Part shown: positions 52,886 through 61,509 of the stretch, one piece after another
Layout of the letters: each line of letters starts with the position of its first letter
Numbering within the stretch: position 1 is the stretch's first letter
Origin: Prevotella sp. UBA7594
GTDB lineage: Bacteria; Bacteroidota; Bacteroidia; Bacteroidales; Bacteroidaceae
NCBI GenBank assembly: GCA_002490315.1
Contig: DLKG01000037.1
Coordinates: 6,181 to 70,180, forward strand
Reading direction: 5' to 3'
Length of the DNA: 64,000 bases
Translations under genes and position numbers: made by a program
Notes under the pieces: generated by a model
What the model was told of the DNA's origin: nothing
Database searches by the model: none
Seen by the model: the letters and a program-made list of their open reading frames with translations, nothing else

Positions 52886-55204
52886 TTATTCGTACACCTC
52901 GTCGATGCTTAACCCGTCGTCGCCGCCGTCGCCGCTTTCTCCTGCACACGGATTGTAGCCCTCCGGCAGGTCAAACTTCGCGTTGGGGTCGTAGGGAAGG
53001 CTGCGGTCGCGATAGACCTTCTTCATGAAGTAGGCCCAGATGGGGAGAGCCATGGTTGCACCCTGACCCATGCGCATCGTGTCGAAGTGGATGTCGCGGT
53101 CCTCGCCGCCCACCCAGCATCCGCTGACGAGCTGTGGCGTGAAGCCCATGAACCATGCGTCGCTGTTGCGGTTGGTAGTACCGGTCTTGGCGCCAATCTC
53201 GCCCGTAAAGTTGTATTTGTAGCGCAGGCGTCCAGCCGTGCCGCCGTCAACGACGCCCATGAGTTCCACGAGCATCTTGTAGGCGCTCTCCGAACTTATC
53301 ACCTCGTTCATTCGCGGCTGGAAAGTGGCGATGACGTTGCCTTCATTGTCCTCTATGCGACTGACGAAAAGCGGCGCTGTGCGTATGCCGTGGTTGGCAA
53401 ACGTCGTGTAGGCGCTGACCATCTCTGCCACCGACACCTCACACGGACCCAGACAGAGTGCCATGGAGGCATGTATGTCGGGGTTGTTGATGCCGTAGTC
53501 GTGGAGCAGCTGCACGAACTGCTGCGGGTTGAGCTTGCTCATAAGATAAGCCGACACCCAGTTGCTCGACTGCGCCAGTCCCCACTTCAGCGTCACCATC
53601 TGTCCGGCACGGCTATGATTGGCATTGCGCGGCGTCCATGGCTGTCCTGCCACCATGTACGTACGCTGCACATTGGGCGCCATGTCGCACGGCGAGAATC
53701 CGTTCTCCATGGCGAGGGAGTAGAGGAAGGGCTTTATCGTGGAGCCGACCTGGCGGCGTCCACCCGTCACCATGTCGTACATGAAGTGTGAGTAGTCGAG
53801 TCCTCCGACGTATGCCTTGACGGCACCGGTCTTCGGGTCCATGCTCATGAATCCGGCACGCAGGAACGACTTGACGTAGCGTATGCTGTCGAGCGGTGTC
53901 ATCGTCGTGTCGAGGTCGCCGTGGTAGGTGAAGAGCGTCATGTCGGTGGGCGTGTGGAAGGAGCGGTGTATCTCCTCGTCGGAGGCGCCGGATGCCTTCA
54001 GAACGCGATAGCGCTCGCTCTGCATTACGGCGCGGCTCATAATCTGGTCTACCTGCTTCTTCGTGAGGTCGGAGGTGAAGGGGGCGTTGGGCTTGCCCTT
54101 CTTCTCCTTGAAGAACTCAGGCTGCAGATAGCGTGCCACGTGGCCGTAGACGGCTTCCTCGGCGTAGCGCTGCATACGAGAGTCGATTGTCGTGTACACC
54201 TTCAGTCCGTCGGCGTTGAGGTTGTAGGGCGAGCCGTCCTTCTTGAAGTTCTTGTTGCACCATCCGTAGAGCGGATCGCTCACCCATGCTATGGAGTCGA
54301 GCACGTATTGACGATGGTTCCATGACGGATATTTCGACTCTTCCGGACGCTCCGCCGACATATACATACGGAGGAACTCGCGCAGGTAGGGCGCCGTGCC
54401 GTCCTTGTGGTCGGTGCGATGGAAATTGAGCGTCAGGGGTGAGCTGGCGTGGCTGGCGTATTCAGAGTCAGTGATGTAGCCCGCCTTGCGCATCTGATCG
54501 AGCACTACGTTGCGGCGTTCGCGGCAGCGGTCGGGATAGCGCACCGGATTGAAGAGTGAGGGATTTTTACAGAGTCCGACAAGAGTCGCCGCCTCCTCAA
54601 TGGTGAGGTCGCGCGGCTCCTTGTTGAAATAGGTGTTGGAGGCGGTCTTTATGCCTACTGCATTGTGGAGGAAGTCGAAGTAGTTGAGATAGAGGGCTAT
54701 TATCTCCTCCTTGGTGTAGTTGCGCTCAAGCTTTACGGCAATCACCCATTCTATCGGCTTCTGAAGCAAGCGCTGCACGGTGCTCTTTGCCGTCTCCGAA
54801 TAGAGCTGCTTGGCGAGCTGCTGCGTGATGGTGGAGCCGCCGCCTGCCGATGCCTGTCCGAGCAGTCCTCGCTTTATGATGGCACGCCCGAGGGCAATGA
54901 AGTCCACGCCGGAATGGTCGTAGAAGCGGGCGTCCTCCGTGGCGACAAGCGCCTGCACGAGATAGGGCGACATGTTGCTGTAAGGCACGCAGATGCGATT
55001 CTCACGGTTGAAGTTCCACGTGCCGATGACCTTTCCGTCGGCACTGTAAATCTGTGTGGCGAAGCGGTTGATGGGATTTTGTAGGTCTTCCACGGGGGGC
55101 ATATAGCCAATCCATCCGTTCCAAATGGCAGTGAACGCCACGACCGACAACAGCAACACGCCGACAAGTGCTGTCCACAAGAAATGTATGAATGTTCTTC
55201 TCAT
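52886..55204 (-). CDS. Class A penicillin-binding protein (PBP1A-like)
   Basis: A 772-residue bifunctional peptidoglycan synthase in the inner membrane. The anchor is residues about 9-28 (LWTALVGVLLLSVVAFTAIW). The glycosyltransferase 51 domain shows ATEDARFYDH (E90), then GGGSTITQQLAKQLY and RNYTKEEIIALYLN. The transpeptidase motifs are GSTIKP (S488, K491), SSNW (S546-N548) and AKTGTTN (K673-G675). The length matches PBP1A-type enzymes. prmA follows after 37 bases and may be cotranscribed. Its start is 236 bases from the divergent pyrB gene. Confidence 0.95.
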   Translation of the reverse strand: MRRTFIHFLWTALVGVLLLSVVAFTAIWNGWIGYMPPVEDLQNPINRFATQIYSADGKVIGTWNFNRENRICVPYSNMSPYLVQALVATEDARFYDHSGVDFIALGRAIIKRGLLGQASAGGGSTITQQLAKQLYSETAKSTVQRLLQKPIEWVIAVKLERNYTKEEIIALYLNYFDFLHNAVGIKTASNTYFNKEPRDLTIEEAATLVGLCKNPSLFNPVRYPDRCRERRNVVLDQMRKAGYITDSEYASHASSPLTLNFHRTDHKDGTAPYLREFLRMYMSAERPEESKYPSWNHRQYVLDSIAWVSDPLYGWCNKNFKKDGSPYNLNADGLKVYTTIDSRMQRYAEEAVYGHVARYLQPEFFKEKKGKPNAPFTSDLTKKQVDQIMSRAVMQSERYRVLKASGASDEEIHRSFHTPTDMTLFTYHGDLDTTMTPLDSIRYVKSFLRAGFMSMDPKTGAVKAYVGGLDYSHFMYDMVTGGRRQVGSTIKPFLYSLAMENGFSPCDMAPNVQRTYMVAGQPWTPRNANHSRAGQMVTLKWGLAQSSNWVSAYLMSKLNPQQFVQLLHDYGINNPDIHASMALCLGPCEVSVAEMVSAYTTFANHGIRTAPLFVSRIEDNEGNVIATFQPRMNEVISSESAYKMLVELMGVVDGGTAGRLRYKYNFTGEIGAKTGTTNRNSDAWFMGFTPQLVSGCWVGGEDRDIHFDTMRMGQGATMALPIWAYFMKKVYRDRSLPYDPNAKFDLPEGYNPCAGESGDGGDDGLSIDEVYE

Positions 55205-55440
55205 TGACTTGAGTACTTTGCTTTGCTTATTTTACACCTATTTATATAATATATACATAAGTTGCCGCAAGGAAATAGTGGTTCCAATTGGCAAACAGCT
55301 ACAAAGGTAAAGCAAAAAATTGAAATTGAAGAAAAAGACGCAACAAAAGCCTAAAATTTCCACTCCAAACGAATGTCTATATCAAAAAATATGCTTACCT
55401 TAGCGACGAATAAGGAATAACCATAAATTCTAAAAAACAA

Positions 55441-56385
55441 ATGAGACACGATTTTGTAACAATCGCCGACCTTTCGAAGGAGAAAATAATGTATCTCCTC
55501 GAAATGGCGAAGGAAATGGAAAAGCACCCTAACAGGGAACTCCTGAAAGGCAAAGTGGTAGCAACACTCTTTTTCGAGCCGTCCACACGCACACGCCTGA
55601 GCTTCGAGACAGCAGCCAACCGTCTCGGCGCACGCGTCATCGGATTCTCGGACGCCAAGGCAACGAGTGTTTCTAAGGGCGAAACACTAAAGGACACGGT
55701 GCTCATGGTGAGCAACTACGCCGATGTCATCGTCATGCGCCACTACGTGGAGGGTGCAGCCCAATATGCCAGCGAGGTGGCCCCGGTGCCTATCGTCAAC
55801 GCTGGCGACGGTGCACACATGCACCCTTCCCAGTGTCTCCTCGACCTCTACTCCATCTACAAGACCCAGGGCACGCTCGACAATCTCAACATCTATCTTG
55901 TCGGCGACCTCAAATATGGTCGCACCGTACATTCGCTCATCACAGCAATGCGCCACTTCAACCCCACCTTCCACTTCATCGCGCCGAAGGAGCTCGCCAT
56001 GCCGGAAGAGTACAAACTCTATTGCCGCAACCACGGCATAAAGTTTGAGGAGCACACGGAGTTCAACGAGGACGTCATAGCCAACGCCGACATCCTCTAC
56101 ATGACGCGAGTGCAGAAGGAACGCTTCTCCGACCTCATGGAATACGAGCGCGTGAAGAACGTCTACATTCTCAAACGCTCCATGCTCTCCAAGGCTAAGC
56201 CCAACATGAAAATCATGCACCCGCTGCCACGCGTCAACGAAATCGCCTACGACGTGGACGAAAGCTCACACGCCTACTACATACAGCAGGCCGGCAACGG
56301 ACTCTTCGCACGCGAGGCCATCTTCTGCGACGTGCTCGGCATAACGCTCGATGACGTGCGCGCCGACAAGACTATCATAGAATGA
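55441..56385 (+). CDS. pyrB: Aspartate carbamoyltransferase catalytic subunit
   Basis: A 314-residue enzyme making carbamoylaspartate from carbamoyl phosphate and aspartate, the committed step of pyrimidine synthesis. The carbamoyl phosphate site shows [13 protein letters not shown], and [22 protein letters not shown] and [10 protein letters not shown] are also present. The length matches E. coli PyrB (311). The regulatory chain pyrI follows after 79 bases, with a hairpin in the gap at 56394-56429. No clear promoter pair was found upstream; TACCTTAG (55397-55404) is the nearest box. Confidence 0.96.
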   Translation: MRHDFVTIADLSKEKIMYLLEMAKEMEKHPNRELLKGKVVATLFFEPSTRTRLSFETAANRLGARVIGFSDAKATSVSKGETLKDTVLMVSNYADVIVMRHYVEGAAQYASEVAPVPIVNAGDGAHMHPSQCLLDLYSIYKTQGTLDNLNIYLVGDLKYGRTVHSLITAMRHFNPTFHFIAPKELAMPEEYKLYCRNHGIKFEEHTEFNEDVIANADILYMTRVQKERFSDLMEYERVKNVYILKRSMLSKAKPNMKIMHPLPRVNEIAYDVDESSHAYYIQQAGNGLFAREAIFCDVLGITLDDVRADKTIIE

Positions 56386-56393
56386 CGACAATT

Positions 56394-56429
56394 GTTAAGG
56401 CTGAACGTGGCTACACGCCACGTCTTAAC
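56394..56429 (+). other. Hairpin in the pyrB-pyrI gap
   Basis: GTTAAG-gctga-ACGTGGC pairs with GCCACGT-CTTAAC, leaving a 5-base bulge on the 5' side, with loop tacac. It is a stable RNA-type hairpin without a T run, between two subunits of one enzyme. Confidence 0.6.
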
Positions 56430-56464
56430 ATTTCACACTTCACACTAAACATCCAAACAAAACA

Positions 56465-56926
56465 ATGAACAACAATAAGACAGAACGTCAGGTGGCTGCC
56501 ATTAAGAACGGTACTGTCATCGACCATATACCGGCTGAGAAGACCTACCAGGTCGTTAGCCTGCTCCAACTCCAAAACCTCAACACACCAGTAACAATCG
56601 GCTACAACTACCCGTCGAAGAAGATCGGACGCAAGGGCATCATCAAGGTGTCGGACAAGTTCTTCACCGATGAGGAAATCTCACGCCTCTCCGTCGTTGC
56701 GCCCAACGTCGTGCTAAACGTCATTCACGACTACGAGGTTGTGGAGAAGAAACCCGTCGTTACGCCCGACGAACTGCGCGGCATCGTGAAATGCAACAAC
56801 CCGAAGTGCATCACCAACAACGAACCGATGCAGACCGTCTTCAACGTTGTCGACAAGGTGCACGGCATCCTCAAATGCCACTACTGCGACAAGGAGCAGA
56901 ACATCAACAACGTGGAGCTGGTTTGA
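56465..56926 (+). CDS. pyrI: Aspartate carbamoyltransferase regulatory subunit
   Basis: A 153-residue chain that binds nucleotide effectors and zinc and assembles with PyrB. The N-terminal nucleotide domain has [20 protein letters not shown]. The zinc site is formed by CNNPKC and CHYC in the C-terminal third (four cysteines). The length matches E. coli PyrI (153). glyA begins 53 bases after the stop. Confidence 0.96.
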   Translation: MNNNKTERQVAAIKNGTVIDHIPAEKTYQVVSLLQLQNLNTPVTIGYNYPSKKIGRKGIIKVSDKFFTDEEISRLSVVAPNVVLNVIHDYEVVEKKPVVTPDELRGIVKCNNPKCITNNEPMQTVFNVVDKVHGILKCHYCDKEQNINNVELV

Positions 56927-56979
56927 AAAAATTTCAGCGCAAGAACAAAAAAAAGAACAATCTCTAACCAGATAAGCTT

Positions 56980-58260
56980 ATGAAAAGAGACCAAGCCATT
57001 TTCGATCTCATTGAGAAAGAACACCAAAGACAGTTGAAAGGCATTGAGCTGATTGCCTCGGAGAACTTCGTCAGCGACGAGGTGATGGAGGCTATGGGCT
57101 CCTACCTTACCAACAAGTATGCCGAGGGCTACCCCGGCAAACGCTACTACGGCGGTTGCCAGGTGGTGGACGAAGTGGAGACACTCGCCATCGAGAGAGC
57201 AAAGAAACTCTTCGGCGCTGAATACGCAAACGTACAGCCCCACTCGGGAGCGCAGGCCAATGCCGCCGTGCTGCTTGCCGTGCTGAAACCAGGCGACACG
57301 TTCCTCGGACTCAACCTCGCCCATGGCGGCCATCTCTCACACGGATCTGCCGTCAACACGTCGGGCATTCTCTACCATGCCATCGGCTATGACCTCGACA
57401 AGGAGACGGGACGCGTCAACTACGACCAAATGGAGCAGCTCGCCATTGAGAACAAGCCAAAGCTAATCATCGGCGGCGGCTCTGCCTATAGCCGCGAATG
57501 GGACTACAAACGCATGCGCGAGATTGCCGACAAGGTGGGCGCATTGCTTATGATTGACATGGCACATCCTGCCGGACTTATCGCTGCCGGACTGCTCGAC
57601 AACCCCGTGAAATATGCACACATCGTAACCTCTACAACTCACAAGACTCTGCGCGGACCGAGAGGCGGACTTATTCTCATGGGCAAGGACTTCGAGAATC
57701 CTTGGGGACTGAAAACACCGAAGGGCGTCACGAAGATGATGAGCCAACTGCTCAACTCCGCTGTCTTCCCCGGACAGCAGGGCGGACCGTTGGAACACGT
57801 CATTGCTGCCAAGGCCGTGGCATTCGGAGAGGCGTTGCAGCCTGAGTTCAAGGAATGGGCAAAGCAGGTGCAGAAGAATGCACGCGTACTTGCCGACGAA
57901 CTTATGAAGCGTGGCTTCACCATCGTAAGCGGTGGCACCGACAACCACTCCATGCTCGTCGACCTGCGCTCAAAATACCCTGACCTCACGGGAAAGGTGG
58001 CAGAGAACGCACTTGTTGCCGCCGACATCACGGTAAACAAGAATATGGTGCCCTACGACACACGCAGCGCATTCCAAACCTCCGGAATCCGACTCGGCAC
58101 TCCTGCCATCACGACGCGCGGAGCTAAGGAAGACCTCATGGTGCTCATAGCGCAACTCATTGAGGAAGTGCTCGACAATCCGGAAAACGAAGAAACCATC
58201 GCACACGTACGCGCCAAGGTCAACGACACAATGAAAGACTATCCCCTTTTCGCTTATTAA
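56980..58260 (+). CDS. glyA: Serine hydroxymethyltransferase
   Basis: A 426-residue PLP enzyme that converts serine and tetrahydrofolate to glycine and 5,10-methylene-THF. Signatures: [46 protein letters not shown] and [12 protein letters not shown] with the PLP-binding lysine. The length matches the family. It links with folD (33295-34167) in one-carbon metabolism. The GCATGGCGTGGC hairpin (58301-58328) follows the stop codon. Confidence 0.97.
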   Translation: MKRDQAIFDLIEKEHQRQLKGIELIASENFVSDEVMEAMGSYLTNKYAEGYPGKRYYGGCQVVDEVETLAIERAKKLFGAEYANVQPHSGAQANAAVLLAVLKPGDTFLGLNLAHGGHLSHGSAVNTSGILYHAIGYDLDKETGRVNYDQMEQLAIENKPKLIIGGGSAYSREWDYKRMREIADKVGALLMIDMAHPAGLIAAGLLDNPVKYAHIVTSTTHKTLRGPRGGLILMGKDFENPWGLKTPKGVTKMMSQLLNSAVFPGQQGGPLEHVIAAKAVAFGEALQPEFKEWAKQVQKNARVLADELMKRGFTIVSGGTDNHSMLVDLRSKYPDLTGKVAENALVAADITVNKNMVPYDTRSAFQTSGIRLGTPAITTRGAKEDLMVLIAQLIEEVLDNPENEETIAHVRAKVNDTMKDYPLFAY

Positions 58261-58300
58261 ACACAAGCGACGGAAGACAACAGCCTATAAAAAAGCAACA

Positions 58301-58328
58301 GCATGGCGTGGCGAGAGCCACGCCATGC
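58301..58328. other. Perfect 12-bp hairpin after glyA
   Basis: GCATGGCGTGGC (58301-58312), loop gaga, then GCCACGCCATGC (58317-58328). It is a very stable GNRA-like tetraloop hairpin without a T run. Confidence 0.7.
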
Positions 58329-58347
58329 CTAACACACTACAAAGCCT

Positions 58348-58560
58348 ATGATACAGATTATATTAGTGGCACTGATACTATTGTTGTCGGTTGGCTACGC
58401 TATATTACGCATACGCAACGCAGTCAACGATGCACAAAGCGGATGTTACGGCTGCAAGGGTTGCGCCTTGAAGGAGCAAATACAAAAAAATAGGTTACGA
58501 AAGAAAATTTCAACACAAGAAGAAAACATCCACAATTGCAGCAATTATCAAAAAGAATAG
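58348..58560 (+). CDS. FeoB-associated Cys-rich membrane protein
   Basis: A 70-residue protein with one N-terminal transmembrane helix (MIQIILVALILLLSVGYAIL) and a short cysteine cluster GCYGCKGCALKEQI just after it, then a basic tail. This pattern is the FeoB-associated Cys-rich membrane protein family, often found near ferrous iron transport genes. No feoA or feoB is in this window. It lies 20 bases after the glyA hairpin. Confidence 0.78.
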   Translation: MIQIILVALILLLSVGYAILRIRNAVNDAQSGCYGCKGCALKEQIQKNRLRKKISTQEENIHNCSNYQKE

Positions 58561-58580
58561 GATAAATAGAATAAAAACTA

Positions 58581-58637
58581 AAAAAAGTTGGAAAAACATT
58601 TGGTACTTTCGCAGATTATGTCTACCTTTGCACTCGC
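58581..58637 (+). promoter_or_regulatory. tRNA-type promoter for tRNA-Cys
   Basis: TTTG (58599-58602), 20 bases, TACCTTTG (58623-58630), CACTCGC. It shares the extended upstream and downstream motifs with the tRNA-His and tRNA-Ser promoters. Confidence 0.85.
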
Positions 58638-58657
58638 AAATAAGCAAACAACGAGTT

Positions 58658-58728
58658 GGTACCTTGGCCGATCGGTTAGGTAACGGTCTGCAAAACCGTG
58701 TAGAGCAGTTCGACTCTGCTAGGTACCT
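58658..58728 (+). tRNA. tRNA-Cys (anticodon GCA)
   Basis: A 71-base cloverleaf with acceptor GGTACCT/AGGTACC, anticodon loop CTGCAAA (anticodon GCA) and discriminator T73, as expected for cysteine. CCA is not encoded. A terminator follows five bases later. Confidence 0.95.
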
Positions 58729-58732
58729 CAAG

Positions 58733-58766
58733 AAAGTGAAACATTCATCCGAGTGTTTCACTTTTT
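58733..58766 (+). terminator. Terminator after tRNA-Cys
   Basis: AAAGTGAAACA pairs perfectly with TGTTTCACTTT, then a T run. Confidence 0.88.
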
Positions 58767-58869
58767 TCGTTTATGCTCATTCCATATACACATTCTATAT
58801 TCACGGCAATATATATACCATATATATAAACGTGCCGCATATACACACAACAAGAACAACAGCAAGAAA

Positions 58870-60015
58870 ATGAAGCTACACAAACTTTTCCTTTCTGCCG
58901 CCATCGCAGCCTCTTCCCTACTCTGCGCTTGCACGGGAGCCACGCCACGCCATGACAGTGACTCCGCCGGCGACACAATAAAATTTAAATATGCCGAACA
59001 TATCAACATCGTGAAGCACGACGGCTACACCACCGTCACACTCGACAACCCATGGAAACCGGGCACAACGCTCCACACTTACATTCTCGTCGCACGCGCC
59101 GACTCTGCGTCACAACATAACCTTCCTGAAGGTACGATAGTCTACACACCAGTAAACAGAACCGTCGTAGCTACGTCGCCCCATTGCCGCTTACTGCTTA
59201 CGCTCGGCGCAGGAGCAAGCGTAAAGGGCATGTGTGACATGCAGTACATCACGTCGCCACAGCTCAAACAGCTGGCAAAAAACAATGCTGTTGCCGACTG
59301 CGGTAGCAGCATGAATCTGTCGATAGAGAAAATCGCCGCCTGCCAACCACAGGCCATTCTTGTATCGCCGTTTGAAGGCAGCAGCTACAGCCAGCTTGAG
59401 AATATGGGCACGCCTGTTATTGAGTGTGCCGACTATATGGAGACGTCAGCCCTCGGACGCGCCGAATGGATGCGCTTCTACGGAATGCTTGTCGGCAAGG
59501 AAGCTGCAGCCGACTCCATTTTTGCCATGGTGGACAGCGCTTACTGCTCCATCGCCTCAACGGCAAAACGCTTGAAGCCTCAACCGAAAGTGATGACGGA
59601 ACGCGTCACGAGTGGCGTCTGGTACTGCCCCGGAGGCAAAAGCTCCATGGCTCGCCTCATAGCCGACGCAGGAGGCAGATACGCCTTTGACGACGACAAA
59701 CATAGCGGCTCGCTCAATCTGTCGCCGGAAAAAGCTATAGAACGTGCAGCTGCGGCCGACTTTTGGCTGTTCGTCTACTATGGCGCCACGCCGCTCACAC
59801 GCGATCAACTGCTGACGGAATACAAAGGCTATGGACTTATGAAGGCGTTCAAGGACGGCAACATATATGAATGTAACGGCAAATTGACGCCTTACTTTGA
59901 AGAAATATCCTTCCGCCCCGACCTACTCCTCGCTGAACTTGCCGCTATCTTCCATCCCGACATCTTCAATGCACATAAAAGACTCTACTACTTCAAAGAA
60001 AACGAACAAAAATAA
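58870..60015 (+). CDS. Periplasmic substrate-binding lipoprotein of the iron-siderophore/cobalamin ABC family
   Basis: A 381-residue lipoprotein. The signal ends in the lipobox LLCAC (about residues 16-20), then TGATPRHDSDSAG. The binding domain shows VVATSPHCRLLLTLGAGASV, ISPQLKQL-like segments, SIEKIAACQPQAILVSPFEG and EISFRPDLLLAELAAIFHP, the BtuF/FepB-like fold. ABC permease and ATPase genes would be expected downstream, but tRNA genes follow instead. I saw no cobalamin riboswitch in the leader, which has only an AT-rich palindrome (58809-58828). The ATG at 58870 is chosen because it starts the signal peptide; an upstream frame adds 39 residues through the tRNA-Cys terminator. Confidence 0.85.
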   Translation: MKLHKLFLSAAIAASSLLCACTGATPRHDSDSAGDTIKFKYAEHINIVKHDGYTTVTLDNPWKPGTTLHTYILVARADSASQHNLPEGTIVYTPVNRTVVATSPHCRLLLTLGAGASVKGMCDMQYITSPQLKQLAKNNAVADCGSSMNLSIEKIAACQPQAILVSPFEGSSYSQLENMGTPVIECADYMETSALGRAEWMRFYGMLVGKEAAADSIFAMVDSAYCSIASTAKRLKPQPKVMTERVTSGVWYCPGGKSSMARLIADAGGRYAFDDDKHSGSLNLSPEKAIERAAAADFWLFVYYGATPLTRDQLLTEYKGYGLMKAFKDGNIYECNGKLTPYFEEISFRPDLLLAELAAIFHPDIFNAHKRLYYFKENEQK

Positions 60016-60036
60016 AACATTTGAAAGTTTTTCAAG

Positions 60037-60092
60037 AAAAAAGTCGGAAAAGATTTGGCAGTATGGAAAATTATGGCTACCTTTGCACTCGC
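60037..60092 (+). promoter_or_regulatory. tRNA-type promoter for tRNA-Ser-Glu-Glu
   Basis: TTTG (60054-60057), 20 bases, TACCTTTG (60078-60085), CACTCGC. It is the third copy of the tRNA promoter layout. Confidence 0.85.
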
Positions 60093-60130
60093 AATTAAGA
60101 AACAGTGCTCCGGTTAAACTTTAATCGTAT

Positions 60131-60217
60131 GGAAGTTTGGGTGAGTGGCTGAAACCAGTAGTTTGCTAAACTGCCGTACGGGTAACCGTACCGGGGGTTC
60201 GAATCCCCCAGCTTCCG
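60131..60217 (+). tRNA. tRNA-Ser (anticodon GCT)
   Basis: An 87-base cloverleaf with a long variable arm (CCGTACGGGTAACCGTACCG), T-arm GGGGG TTCGAAT CCCCC, anticodon GCT and discriminator G73. CCA is not encoded. Confidence 0.95.
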
Positions 60218-60244
60218 CTGTTTTCTTGAAAGCATCAATTTGAT

Positions 60245-60316
60245 GGTGGATTCATCTAATGGTTAGGATACAAGATTCTCAATCTTGGCATAGGGGTTCG
60301 ATTCCCCTATCCACTA
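60245..60316 (+). tRNA. tRNA-Glu (anticodon CTC), copy 1
   Basis: A 72-base cloverleaf. The anticodon stem CAAGA/TCTTG encloses loop TTCTCAA, giving anticodon CTC, which reads GAG. The acceptor stem has a G1-T72 wobble. The sequence is identical to the copy at 60386-60457. Confidence 0.92.
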
Positions 60317-60327
60317 CGTAAAAACGA

Positions 60328-60355
60328 CAAGCCTTTAGCAAAGCTTGCCTTTTTT
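60328..60355 (+). terminator. Hairpin after first tRNA-Glu
   Basis: CAAGCCTTT pairs with AAAGCTTG with one bulge, followed by a T run. It may act as a partial terminator or processing site. Confidence 0.6.
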
Positions 60356-60385
60356 ATGGAAAACAAGTTGAGACAATTTAATGAT

Positions 60386-60457
60386 GGTGGATTCATCTAA
60401 TGGTTAGGATACAAGATTCTCAATCTTGGCATAGGGGTTCGATTCCCCTATCCACTA
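60386..60457 (+). tRNA. tRNA-Glu (anticodon CTC), copy 2
   Basis: Identical to copy 1 over all 72 bases, 141 bases downstream. Confidence 0.92.
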
Positions 60458-60460
60458 CAT

Positions 60461-60493
60461 AAAAGCAAGTCATTCTTTTGACTTGCTTTTTTT
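60461..60493 (+). terminator. Terminator after second tRNA-Glu
   Basis: AAAAGCAAGTCA (60461-60472) pairs perfectly with TGACTTGCTTTT (60479-60490), then Ts. Confidence 0.9.
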
Positions 60494-60551
60494 GTTTTTC
60501 CAACACCCGAAAGACATTCCCAAAAAACTGTAGTATGAATCAAACAACAGC

Positions 60552-60614
60552 ATGAGGATGTGTCAAAATGCAAGATCGCAACTTCATCCGTAGCGAGTTT
60601 TGACACACCCTCAT
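60552..60614. repeat. GAGGATGTGTCAAAA hairpin, copy 2
   Basis: ATGAGGATGTGTCAAAA (60552-60568) pairs with TTTTGACACACCCTCAT (60598-60614) except for one A-C mismatch at the same place as in the pfp terminator (50922-50979). No T run follows. Confidence 0.8.
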
Positions 60615-60624
60615 TGCCGATTGT

Positions 60625-61416
60625 TTATATGTTCTCTATGTCCTGCTTCACGTTACTGCGTATTTTTGCCAGATAAGCCTTCATGCCAGCCGCGTCTTTC
60701 TTTTCTATAATGTTGAGAAGAGCACCGAGCTCGTCGCGTATCTGCTCAACCTGTGCCGTCGTGTATGGATTGAAAAGTATTTCCTGAAGCAGATAGTCGT
60801 CCTCGTTAAGCACTCCCTTTGCTATGCGCAGATGACGCTTGAAGGTCGTGCCCGGTGCGTCCTGATGCTTCATGACGGCAGAGAAGACAAACGTGCTGAC
60901 GAATGGCGTACTCAGTGAGTAGGCAACAGTCTTGTCATGTTCCTCAAACGTATATTCATAAATATTAAGTCCAAGTCGCTGATAGAGGTCCTTGAAGAAT
61001 ATGCGTCCCATATAGTCGCCCTCACTGATGATGATGGCATTCTCCTCTGATAGCTGTCCGAGATTGGCAAACGTCGGACCAAACATCGGGTGGGTGGACA
61101 CGTAAGGATGTCCACTCTGCTCATAGAATGCTTTCAGATTTGTCTTCACGGATGAGATGTCGCTTATGATACAGTCGTCTGGCAACACTGGCAACACTTC
61201 CTTAAAGGCTGAGACGGTGTACTTCAGCGTGACGGCATTGATGACGAGCTGTGGCTGAAAGTCGCGTATCTCGTCAAGCGTAGTGAACCGTTGACAATTG
61301 TACGTGAAGCGCATCCTGCGTGGGTCTTTCTCGTATACGGCTGTCTCATGGTCGAAACTGAGCACGTCAAGAAAGAAACTTCCCATCTTACCTGCGCCAA
61401 GAACTAATATTTTCAT
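60625..61416 (-). CDS. tyrA: Prephenate dehydrogenase
   Basis: A 263-residue NAD(P)-dependent enzyme in tyrosine synthesis. The Rossmann motif is VLGAGKMGSFF at the N-terminus, and the ISDISSVKTNLKAF, STHPMFGPTFAN and EEHDKTVAYSLSTPF segments are typical. No chorismate mutase domain is fused here. The start codon at 61416 lies 3 bases from the heptamer repeat array. It follows the DAHP synthase/chorismate mutase gene on the same strand. Confidence 0.92.
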   Translation of the reverse strand: MKILVLGAGKMGSFFLDVLSFDHETAVYEKDPRRMRFTYNCQRFTTLDEIRDFQPQLVINAVTLKYTVSAFKEVLPVLPDDCIISDISSVKTNLKAFYEQSGHPYVSTHPMFGPTFANLGQLSEENAIIISEGDYMGRIFFKDLYQRLGLNIYEYTFEEHDKTVAYSLSTPFVSTFVFSAVMKHQDAPGTTFKRHLRIAKGVLNEDDYLLQEILFNPYTTAQVEQIRDELGALLNIIEKKDAAGMKAYLAKIRSNVKQDIENI

Positions 61417-61418
61417 AA

Positions 61419-61495
61419 GAATTACGAATTAAGAATTACGAATTACGAGTTTGGAGTTACGAATTTGGAATTACGAGTTTGGAGTTAGGAATTCT
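61419..61495. repeat. Heptamer tandem repeat upstream of tyrA
   Basis: Eleven consecutive 7-bp units of the form GARTTNN (gaattac, gaattaa, gaattac, gaattac, gagtttg, gagttac, gaatttg, gaattac, gagtttg, gagttag, gaattct). They fill the gap between the upstream gene's stop (61510) and the tyrA start codon, covering the place of the ribosome binding site. Confidence 0.85.
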
Positions 61496-61509
61496 CAAAA
61501 CTCAAGAAC

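Noticed and set aside
52033-53028. A 331-codon plus-strand frame opposite prmA
   Set aside because: PrmA motifs on the minus strand are unambiguous; this frame has no family features.
58767-58869. Cobalamin riboswitch before the periplasmic binding lipoprotein
   Set aside because: The leader is only about 100 bases and AT rich; I see no B12-box or conserved riboswitch core.
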